Source: Punctularia strigosozonata HHB-11173 SS5
Lineage: Eukaryota; Basidiomycota; Agaricomycetes; Corticiales; Punctulariaceae
Assembly (NCBI RefSeq): GCF_000264995.1
Contig: NW_006767443.1
Coordinates: 584,330-648,329 of the forward strand
Direction: 5' to 3'
DNA: 64,000 bases
The stretch's first letter is position 1, and the number at the start of each line of letters is the position of its first letter. Under the pieces are notes generated by a model. The model saw nothing but the letters and a program-made list of their open reading frames with translations, searched no databases and had not been told where the DNA came from. Positions 45,126-54,725 of this stretch are shown here, one piece after another. A program made the translations under genes and the position numbers.

Positions 45126-47628
45126 ATGTCTGCAATATCGACCAACAATGCTAAGCGTGGTAGACCTGAGAAATCTGACCCGAGGCGGCTGGAGGGCACC
45201 ACAACCAAACCAAAAGTAACGATTCAGGATGGCTGGGTATGGGAACCATTGACCTATACTGCAGGTGGAGAGCGAGCAAGTGGGTCTACGCGCAGGCGGA
45301 CTTGTGGTCGACCACTGATCTGGTGCGACGTACGTGGTCAAGCTGGCTATGCTGCGCGTAAGGTTGACTGTGATCGCTCTTTCAGAATCGTCAAGATCTC
45401 TTGGACTGTTTTCCAGAGCTTCGCGAGTGTGTTGGCGGTATACTCACTCCGGGCCTCCGTGATATCCCTGTGGTCTTCATAGACCACCAGGACCGCTTTC
45501 TGGGCGGTCACGAGGGCGATGAAATGACCAACGTGGTCACTCTATCAAGGTGAAGCACGACATATGACACATTAGTCGGCCTCCGACTGATCCCTGCCAT
45601 TAGCCTCTGGAGGGTTGACCGAAAGGGCAAGACGAAACCTGTGCCGAGCGGGAGAAAAAAGAAGCCTAAACCGACCGAAACCCCGATCCGGTTCAAGGAC
45701 TACACTATTAACAAGCCAAAACTGCATGATTGTCCACAACCCCTGCTGAACATTGCCACTGAACCTCCTCCGAGTCGTCCCCAACCATCGGGGATGCAAC
45801 CCATTATGGGTCCAATACGCATCGATGATGCATTTGTTTCCGAGGCAAATGCTCATCCTCCACCGCCGCGGAAGACTGAGGCGCTGATTGACGCCCAGAA
45901 AGCTGTCGGCACTGAGATCCCCGCTGACGGCGCATCCACAGGCGACGCAAAGGTTCATCGTTCCCCGCCGCCCCAAATCCAGGCACTTCTTGATGCAGAC
46001 CAAGACAAGAGACTTGTCATGCTGCTCATGTCCCATGAGTCGCCACTCGGAACGCCTTGCGATCCTAGATATAAATATTATTGGCTTGGACTTTTTCGAG
46101 TTGCGTGGATCCGGGACAAAGACGTAAGAGCTAGCTGAGACCCGTTGTGTCATGTTTACCATCATCGTTTGCTGACTCATGTCTGTCTTTAGAACAAGGA
46201 GCCGCACAATCCGTCGCGGGAGCATTCCTATGGGGATGTCATACGATGGAAGTTTGTATTCTCGTATCACTCTGGCAGTTATCCAGAGCAGCCAACTGGA
46301 TGGTGGAAGAACGCACGAGGCGCGGCCCCAGTCCTGCTTTCTAAGGAGAAGATCGATCAATACAAAAGGACGGTCCTTCCTCGTGACATCTTGATTACCG
46401 GTAAACGGCCTAAGAGTCCCGTATCCGATGGGTCCCTCTCTGAGGCGGGAACATCCAAAGGTCTTGCAAAACCTAATGGCGCATCTGTGCGCGAGGAGCT
46501 CACGTGCGTCGGATGGCTTTGTTCGACGGCTGGGTGCGGACGGCTCTTCCTCCGAAAGAATCTTTGGCACAACAGATGTCCAGAATGCATGGTACGTATG
46601 CACCCATCTGCGAGCCCGCAGCAATGCGGTTCCTCATACTATTCCTCATACGTTCCACCCAGCTCGAAGTCAACAATTTCGATCACCTTGAATACGCTCA
46701 GGATCCTTTCGACGTCGAGCGTTTCGGCACCGCTCTTGCCGCTCCGCGGCCCAGGCCTGGTAGTGATGAGCCTTCTCCGGAATCAGTCTGGATTCAAGAC
46801 GGCGCGGATCAGTGGGATGATGGCGTCGTTACAACGCCGTATCGGTCGGTGCTCGACGAGAGCGAATACGCTGTGAAACACGTTGCTCTCATGCGGAACA
46901 AAGCCCTAATCGCACGAGCGTCCGAACGCTACACCGCGATACAGGTCGTGCTCCCATTAGAGCGACGTCGCAATCTGGGGAAAGGAATCAAAGGTCGGAA
47001 TGGCCTGAGCTTACTATTGCTCATCTCACTAACATGATTCTTATTAGCTGATCCGTTGTTCGAACTTTCTGACCGGGTACCCCCCAGTGATTTGCAGTAT
47101 CCTCTCGTGACGCAATTATCGCAGGATATCACGAAGTACGTGGATATCTACGTTGAGGAGCCTGAACAATGCATCAAGTACCTGCATATAATGGCCTGGA
47201 CGCAAGAAGGTAGCCAGGTTCGTGCCGTCAGAATCCTTACCCCGCGTGGCACGCTCACAGGTCATGTAAGATTCCGCTGGACCTAGCCAATGAGAAACTC
47301 GCTATCCTGACCTACGGATGCTCCATCACTCTGTCAATAACTCCCGACGAGTCGTTAGCGAAGGAACTCGAAAGCTCGGGCAAGACCTGCCTCCCATTCG
47401 AATTTAAAATGGCCCATGGGGATCTAGCATACGTAAAAAAACGGAAGCTTCAGGTATTCTGATATCATCAGTCCGTGTCTTTGCTCTGACCAAGAACGTT
47501 CGCTGTTAGCTCAAAGTCAAACGCACTGGCCCGAGTATCAGTAAGTCTTCTCATACACTGTTCGCTGCAGATCTATTGAACATAAAATCCCAGTTGTCGT
47601 CGGATCGCTCTCCAAGGCCGATGTATAG
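45126..47628 (+). CDS. Protein sharing the N-terminal module of the AlkB-like gene
   Basis: Nine exons: 45126-45329, 45386-45549, 45604-46123, 46193-46591, 46663-46993, 47048-47209, 47287-47453, 47510-47540 and 47594-47628, giving 670 residues. Landmarks align with those of the AlkB-like protein at 10441. They are RQDLLDCFPELRE (against ETLPWFRSYQ), IPVVFIDHQDRFLGG (against VPIFVLVDDEYQLFPYD), YYWLGLFRVAWI, and GDVIRWKFVFSYHSG ending in GWW. A cysteine group CSTAGC...CPEC follows. The C terminus has LPFEFKMAHGDLAYV and IIVVGSLSKADV, recalling the last strands of a double-stranded beta-helix. The AlkB iron motif HxD was not found. Function is unknown. Exon 6's end is uncertain. Confidence 0.7.
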
Positions 47629-48015
47629 ACGTATAGCCCACCAAGAAGCAGCTGTGGCTAGCACTGTAGGTCTTGCAGCATTCCTGTGTCCTTCTGCGGT
47701 GAGCCGTCCGTCCATTCAATCTGCACATCGTGCTTGTGCCGCCCTCATCAATGGCTGCAGTTTGTCACACTGCACCGTAAGGTGTGTGCTGAAACGTAGC
47801 AGTCTGGACATATCTTGCCGTCGGACGAGGCTCAAACAGCGCCTTCGTGATCAGCAAGCCTCACGCTGTTGGTCGCAGACGCATGTTAACAGCTCTGAGC
47901 ATTAAACAATCATGATGTATCTTGTAGCGCAATAGGAACAATCGGACATATATCGTCTGCTCGTCAGCAGTCCGAGTGCGCCCAAACCACAAGCCGTCTT
48001 TTGTAAGCTAGAGAT
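47629..48015. other. Intergenic region between convergent genes
   Basis: No supported gene is seen between the stop at 47628 and the cupredoxin stop at 48016. Confidence 0.4.
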
Positions 48016-49211
48016 CTAGAGCGTAGCAATGCCGAGCGCAGCCGCCACCAAAGCGAGGACACCGTTCACAGCGACGTTCGACGCGCCGCTGGTGTTGCTG
48101 GGCGACGCCGCAGTGCCAGATGCAGAACCGCTGGACGAGCTGCCGCCGGCCGGAGTCGTCGCGGACGGGGATGAGCCGGAAGCAGCGGATGCACCAGTGG
48201 GAATACCGAAGCCCTTCACGCTACCAGAAAGGGGACCAGGGCCGGCAGAGGCAGATGCCTGCATACGCGCACGTAAGATGATGTACGGAACACGATGATA
48301 TGATCCCACTTACTCCAACGCCGACGAGACCACCTTCACTCTGACCGGGTGTACCAGACGACTTCTCCGCAGCCTGTTGGAAGGCGGCGAAGGTGTGGGC
48401 ACCGCTGCCAGGCGCGTTGATGGCACTAAGAACGTCTCGATAAGGGACCTGGAATGGGCCTGTGCACAAGGACACCTACCCGACCATGCCGGCGGTGCAG
48501 TGAGGAGCCGGCGCCAACTGTTTGCAGAAGAACCTTGATCATCCCGCATCAGCTTTGCGCAGCGTTATATATGTAACGAGACATACCAGATAGCTATGCA
48601 CGGAGAGGAAGATCGAAGATGCTATTAGTATTATTCAATCGCCTCGTACAGGCGTAGCTTACGTGTAGTGGCGTTCTATACAAAGGTTTCAATGAGTTTT
48701 GCTGTTCCAGCGTCGAAGATCGAGTAACTCACCGTGATGGTCAAGTTCCAGGTCGCGGTCGGCTGTCCGGGGCCGGGAACGAAGATCCAGCCGGAGTCAA
48801 AGCCCCCCTCAAGAGGCTGGCAGGGGCTCGCGAAACTGGACTGCGTGACAGTGTGGTTTCCGGGTCTAGACAAGGATGAGTTAAGCCTGTTTGTCGATAT
48901 CTAGACGAGGTACTTACGCTCCAGAGAACTCGAAGGTGACCACAGAGCCCTCTGTAATGTTCACGCTGCTAGGCGAGAACTGGAAGATACCACCGGGAGA
49001 GTTTGCTTCCTTGAAGGGGGATTGTACGTCAATCCCGTGTCTCGTCAACGGAACGCAGACAGAATGCAACTCACGGCCCCGACTTGAATCTGAAAACCGA
49101 GGGTAAGTTGAAGGTCGCAGACGAGTTGGGTCAAAGTATTCTTACGGTCGTTTGCGCAACGGCAGCTCCCACAAGAGAGAGGACAGATACGAACGCGATG
49201 GAAGCCTTCAT
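48016..49211 (-). CDS. Secreted serine-rich cupredoxin, probably GPI-anchored
   Basis: Nine exons: 49146-49211, 49076-49090, 48918-49009, 48733-48865, 48663-48675, 48587-48593, 48480-48533, 48314-48425 and 48016-48258, giving 244 residues with phases closing. A signal peptide (MKASIAFVSVLSLVGAAVAQ) precedes a plastocyanin-like domain. Candidate type-1 copper ligands are His in GNHTVTQ, Cys in WFFCKQ, and His and Met in PHCTAGM. The C terminus is a Ser/Gly/Thr-rich stalk ending in a hydrophobic tail (VLALVAAALGIATL), the usual GPI-addition pattern. Such extracellular serine-rich proteins are common at the cell wall of mushrooms; their role is unsettled. Three exons are 15, 13 and 7 bp. Confidence 0.88.
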
Positions 49212-49926
49212 TATGCTTTGCAAACTGGGATGGGCTGGAGCGGGGGTAGAGTCGAGGATAGGACCTGAGAAAGCTAGCCCCTTCACGTTTTTATGGCCGT
49301 CCCTGTGTCGACCCACGTCAGCTGAAACTCTCCCGCCGTAGCTGCGTTCTTACATGAACCGAGTTTGTCCTCCAGTCAGAATCAGGGTGCATGGAGCAGA
49401 GCAATGGCGCGCAGCACGCTCGCGTCTGCATACCCGCCTTACCGACCGTTCGTTCGGAACGTCTCAGTGGCAACTACATCTGTTCCTCGCTGCGTCACAT
49501 TCCCAAAGAGATAGGGAGACTCTCACAACCGACGCCGAATTGTCTCATGCAGAGGGCAATCACCGCAAATGTACGTCCGGTAATATGACTGTGCGAGAAA
49601 GCGCAGCAGCACGCCAAACCGAAGGGATTCCCGGACCCTTCGGCCAGCTGAAAACGGATGAGCTTCGCTCTCACGACTCGTAATTGAAATGACGTAATAT
49701 CAATCGTTCTTTCCCAGGCCCTTTTCCGCGAGGCTTCCATACGTGCATGTGAACGACTGCGCATGCGACATCGGGGGAATGCAGTAAGTTTGGTCGTATG
49801 TATTCATCGCTTACAATACATGTCTTCTGGTCGACGCACTCGCAGGACCACATCGCAACGATGTGCACCACGCTCGCTTGAGGATTAGCTCAAAGCTAAT
49901 CAAAGTTCGTGGGCATCGGCCCCAGC
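49212..49926. other. Intergenic region
   Basis: It contains the cupredoxin promoter and the 3' flank of the oxidoreductase. No supported gene is seen. Confidence 0.4.
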
Positions 49927-51717
49927 TTAGACGACGTGTTCAACACCGTCCGGGAGCGTATAGCCGCCTTGCTTACGGACCTAAAAGGCACGATTCAAGC
50001 GCAGAATCAATAGCTGCTTGCCACCGGGATGTACGGTCGGCGTATAACAAACCTCATCAAAGATCCGCATCGCCAGGAGGCTTTTCTCGTGTCCCCAGAG
50101 GTCGCTCTGCGTCTTGCCCTCTCTCACGCATCTCGCTACCTCGTCGGCCTGGAAGTGCCACCCACTGCCAACGTACTCGAACGACCGCTTTTCCTCCTTG
50201 ACAATCTTGCCGCTCCCCGGTTTATCGAACCACTGCACGGTGAATGACATCGGTCTGTAGATCGGCGGTGCAATAAGGATATTGCCTTGGCGGAACCTGA
50301 TAGTGGCTCCGAGCGCGGGCTCCGGAAGCGTCATGCTGCACGAGAGAATGGCTTGGGCAGAAATTGTGGGGAAGGTCAGCGTGAATGCAGTGCTAGCATC
50401 GACGCCAGTGCGCGGAGTCTTGAGCATGGCCCCGGATACGCCAGGGAACGCGCTTCGATCGTTCTTAGTATCCTCGAAGAGCGCAAGGATAGCCTGGAAA
50501 CGCCGAAGGGACACGGGTGTGAGTCTTTCAAGTAACGAGCTTTGGCCACTACACATACCCAAACCAGGGGATATGGGCCGCTGAATTAGAAATGTATATG
50601 TTAGTATAGAAAACAAACATCTGGGGTAACACGTACAGATCTAAGATTGCTCCGCCACCCAGGTTAGGGTCTAACATTCGATGAGTCTTCGGAATATCTG
50701 GATGTCGCGCTGTGAATAGACTCGTGGGGTTATAGTCCAGGACACCGACTTTCGATATCGAAATCGCCAGACAGGTCAGCGTGCAGGATGTTCACAGGGC
50801 CCAAAGAGCCCTCGTCCATGATTCTCTTGACTTCCTGTATGCGTAATCACGGCGGTCAACCGGTCGCAGGAGATCAACGCGTTTTCGACCGATGGTACGA
50901 ACCTTTACGAGAGGCTGGAAACGGGTCCACATCGCCTCCATGAAGAATACGCCTGTGCGAACGGTGGTCAGGTGTGCGTGGATGAGAAAGGGAATGTGGC
51001 AGTCACCATGTTCCTGGGCAAGGGCCAGAAGCGACTTCAGCTCCGCCGCGTTGCTTGTTACGGGCTTCTCGCACAGGACGTGTTTCTTCGCGATGATTGC
51101 ATCTTTGGCGTTGATATAATGCATCGTGTGGGGCGTGCCTATGAGCATGATGGGAGGTTGAGATGATGCTAGGCGCGAGTGAGGCAAGAAGACCGACCGA
51201 TGTAGATAGCATCGACGTCCTGTGCAACGACTATGTAAGAACCATCCATGGCGTTTTCCATCCTTGATGTAGAGCTCACCGGATCGTTGTATACTTCAGC
51301 GTAGGACCCATACGCTTTCACGGTCGAGTCTCCTGCGATTAACTCCTGGATGAACTTTTGGGCACTCTCGACGCTACGCGAACCAACAGCGGCGACTTTG
51401 TGCACGACATCGGTCGTCCCGCGACTAGAAAGCGAACGCAGCGTTATTCCTGGTCAGTGGTAGCCGCGTATCAGTTCAGCAAGCAACGCTACGTTGTCGG
51501 GTCAACAAGAAGGTCCTGCAGAACGCGATCAATCAACTTGCACACTATCGTGCTGGCTCGTGCGCGCCTACCTTCACAAAATCTGAGGATTCGTCACGAA
51601 ACGATGTTAGCAATGCAGCTGCTCATCGTCCAGAAACAGGTCCTCTAGCAAACCTCCAGAGATTCTACCCGTAGCAATGATGCCCCACCGGAAGACGAGC
51701 GGCTGAGTGGACGCCAT
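49927..51717 (-). CDS. Gfo/Idh/MocA oxidoreductase (dihydrodiol/xylose dehydrogenase type)
   Basis: Twelve exons: 51654-51717, 51572-51582, 51493-51515, 51280-51424, 51198-51219, 51007-51138, 50903-50952, 50750-50834, 50637-50709, 50559-50580, 50053-50493 and 49927-49980, giving 373 residues. The N terminus FRWGIIATGRISGDFVKDLL is the Rossmann nucleotide-binding turn. The exons that build it are 11 and 23 bp. Then come VAAVGSRSVESAQKFI, YIGTPHTMHY, the EKP motif in HVLCEKPVT, FFMEAMWTRFQPL and LDPNLGGGAILDLGPYP. This fits NADP-dependent trans-dihydrodiol or D-xylose dehydrogenases. The true substrate cannot be told from sequence. Confidence 0.88.
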
Positions 51718-51778
51718 GGTCATCGACAGCACAGAGATAGTTGAGTGTCTTATCGCAGCAACGGGGTATATCTATCAT

Positions 51779-52123
51779 CAGGCTCCTGCCCATCCACTCT
51801 CGAGCTATTTGCGCTCCAAACAGAGAGTGGGATCTAATTTTGGGGGATTTGGGAAGACAGGGGGAGATACCGGATTGGGACGATGGCAGTGCAAATATGA
51901 TGATCCGAGGAATATCCGAATAGTCAGGTTGCGCTCCCCCACTATTCGGATATACTTCGCATCAACTCTACACTGCCACGTTCCTCTTATGGATTCTCCC
52001 CTAATGTCCGCAGTTGCCTATCTCAGCATCTCTCTCCACCAGGGAACTCGGATTCAGCCTTGCCCGACGCCCTCTGTTTGGAGCGCAACTACTGTAGCTG
52101 GAGAGTGGATGGGCAGGAGCCTG
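51779..52123. mobile_element. Miniature inverted-repeat element with 9-bp target duplication
   Basis: The 345-bp element begins CAGGCTCCTGCCCATCCACT and ends in its reverse complement. The arms stay similar for about 45 bp, to ttgcgctccaaacagag. Both sides are flanked by ATCTATCAT (51770-51778 and 52124-52132). A 9-bp duplication fits Mutator-like elements; hAT elements normally give 8 bp. The interior has no protein, so it would be non-autonomous. Confidence 0.82.
51912..51953. repeat. Hairpin inside the miniature element
   Basis: Two 13-bp arms (atatccgaatagt and its complement) are separated by about 16 bp near the middle of the 345-bp element. Confidence 0.85.
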
Positions 52124-52271
52124 ATCTATCATCATGATCATCGGTCACCGGTCACCAGTGTGCCAGGACAGGCTTCGAAGCGGGCCGCCAAGGGCGCCAG
52201 CAATAGTGCGGGAACTTTGTGCTTGGAAAGGCAATCGAACATCAGGGGCTTCGAGATGCGCAAGTAAGTTA

Positions 52272-52662
52272 GGCCCCGATCGGGACACCGGGTTGGGTTG
52301 GGTTGGGTTGGGTTGCCCCCGCCAAAAAGCGTGGGAGTCGAGGTGGCGCGGATGCGGGAATCACGCCAGGCAAGGCCGAGGAACTCGGAGTCACGCCGTC
52401 GAGCAGCGGTCAAGTTACAATAGATATTCATGGATTAATGGACTCTATCCTCTTTCTCCCGCTCCCTCTCATGGCTCCTGAGGCTCAGTGTTCCATTATG
52501 TCTTCCTGGGCACTGTTTAAGATTGTATTTGTAGCGAAGGTTAATGTGACAACGTGACTAATGGTGACAAATACGTTACATGTAACACGGGTCACCCGGC
52601 CCGGGCCTCAACTCAACCCAACCCAACCCAACCCAACCCAACCCGGTGTCCCGATCGGGGCC
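52272..52662. mobile_element. PIF/Harbinger-like MITE with GGGTT arrays in its ends
   Basis: The 391-bp element begins GGCCCCGATCGGGACACC, followed by five GGGTT units, and ends in the reverse complement with about six units. TTA lies directly outside both ends (52269-52271 and 52663-52665). A 3-bp TTA/TAA duplication is the hallmark of PIF/Harbinger elements. No transposase is encoded. Confidence 0.82.
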
Positions 52663-52665
52663 TTA

Positions 52666-54725
52666 GTTATTCGACCCATGCACGCATCCACCGCGTCGCA
52701 ACTACTGATCTCGGGACTCAGTCGATCTTCAAGTTCATCCCTACTATCATGCCATTGGTCATGCCACGATGGCCAGCAGAGTTTTTGGTGAAGATGCTCG
52801 AATATATGGACGTTGATCTCTACCCGTTGCCCGCGTTACAAAAGACAACACTCTGCTGCTCGTTCAAGACGGCGACGATGGCTCCTCGGACCTCGTAACC
52901 GTACGTGGAATCCAGGGAAACATCGATCCTGACATGCTCCTCGTCAACCGGCACCGTCATCGATACATGCCTCGTTCTATGTACTCGATCTCAAGTTGCA
53001 GGCCCACGGCAACCAGTCACATTTCGGCGATTATCGTTCTGCAAGTTGTCAAGGGGTGCAATTCATGTTCACGTTCCCTGGTCCCAATGGACAAGGTGAC
53101 AAAAGTCCAACGAATGCCTCTGTCAACAGAAAGATGGGCGAGAAGAGGGAGAGGAGGTGCGACGGCGGCGACATACAATGATCAAAGGGTGATAATGTTT
53201 GACGAGGGTAAAGTAACTCCCAAGGCCTTATGCATGATCAAGGGTGCGATGCTGGTGATTCAAATGCACGCTCAGGATTACTGCAAAGCGCTTAAGCGAC
53301 CCCGAGCAGCCACCTGGCGCGCTACGGGATGCACCTTTTTCCTAGGCTTGTCCATACCTGCGAAGTCACTTTGTCTGTATGAGCAATCGTTTCCACGCAA
53401 AGCTTGCGTAGGATTACCTGCAGACCCGATAGGTCGCCCGCGAGTCGGCTGGGAAAATGTGGACTGCGTTTTATGGGCATAGTATTTTCATTAAAATCGT
53501 TGGTGCATGAGATGCGAGACAGCAGTATTCTGGCAGCCATCGTCAGTACACCTGATATGAACGTTGAACGTGGAATTTTGCGCAGGGTCAGGCGAACTCG
53601 GATGAGGATGCGGAAGAGCCACAACCACGCTCGCCGGCGGCATGCTCAGTACTCACCTTTGGTATTTCCAACAGAATCAGGGAATGGTCCAGAGGTTTCA
53701 TATTCGCTCTCCATGAGAAGTTTAATCTGTGTTCGGACAGTTTGTAGAGGGGATTTAAACCAATGAATTCTCTCCAGCGACGCAAAGGCGTAGCGCAGCG
53801 GTCGTGGGCCGGAACAGATCGACGCTGTAATCCGTGCTGACCCGCAATCACGTTCGTCGCCTCACCGGTCCCGTCAGTTGTGGTACCTGGGAAAAAAGAA
53901 CAGCTTGAATCGGGTCTTCGGTGACACAGAACACAGCTTCCCGTCGAACGTGCTTCGTTTGAGGCATTCGACTCGTTTGTCCTCACGCTGTGTCGGCAGC
54001 GCAGCAAATGCCATAGCCGGTTTCCGCTCCTCGGAATGATGGTGATGCGCCACCTCTGCTAGAACGATGTCTACTCCCTTCTTGGTGAAGCCCATCAGGA
54101 AGGCCATGACGCGGGATTCAAACGATTATGGGACTTGCGTGAGATGTGGAAATCATTGCGACTAGTACCCATTTGGCGACGGATAAAGTGTAAAAGCTGA
54201 GGTACCAATACAGTCCGCCGTCATCGCGTATGTAGCCTCGGTTCATCGCGCCAAGCAGACTTCGCATCACAATGCGATAATGACACCATGTTCATTATGA
54301 GATCTACACTTGTTTAGTATGAGCACCGGCGCCAGCGATCAAGATGGATCACGGAGCTGCCCTACGGCAAATCATAGTTAGCAGCAGAAGACGGAAGGCA
54401 AAGAGGGGACGAACACTCTTTCAGTGAGAACGAAACAGCCTAGCAGAGTAGCGTCAGAACAGCAGAACACCATGGTCATCGAGAATCGCTGCTGAGTTGC
54501 ACTTCAACCGAGAGAAGGTACGGTTGAAGATAACTATCCACTATGTTGCCCCTGGTAACGAGGGCTTTTGTTTCAGATGCGCGCACCGAATGATTCTCGG
54601 TTGCGGTTCAGAATGAGCCTGTTGGTCTTCTCTGATTTCTGAAAAAGCATGGTATATTGGAGAAGTTACAAAAGTGAGAATGAAGCAGCAGTGAATCAGG
54701 GGTGTAAGGCTCAAGTCAACAGAGG
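52666..54725. other. Gene-poor region
   Basis: No convincing gene was found. A minus-strand frame from an ATG at 54107 (MAFLMGFTKKGVDIVLAEVA...) could continue by splicing into sequence near 53600-53860 (WREFIGLNPLYKLSEH). Neither part was recognised. A dispersed repeat lies at 53589-53630. Confidence 0.4.
53589..53630 (-). repeat. Dispersed repeat matching the 35.4-kb palindrome region
   Basis: The stretch aggcgaactcg, then gaggatgcggaagagccaca, matches the reverse complement of 35395-35461 except for about a dozen missing bases. A neighbouring attccac.ttcaac.ttc match extends the similarity. Confidence 0.7.

Noticed and set aside
52290-52316. GGGTT array as an internal telomere repeat
   Set aside because: It is part of both inverted ends of a MITE with its own target duplication, and the unit is not the usual fungal TTAGGG.
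52903-53482. Possible secreted protein frames
   Set aside because: Several short overlapping frames, none with consistent splice sites, signal peptide or family motif.
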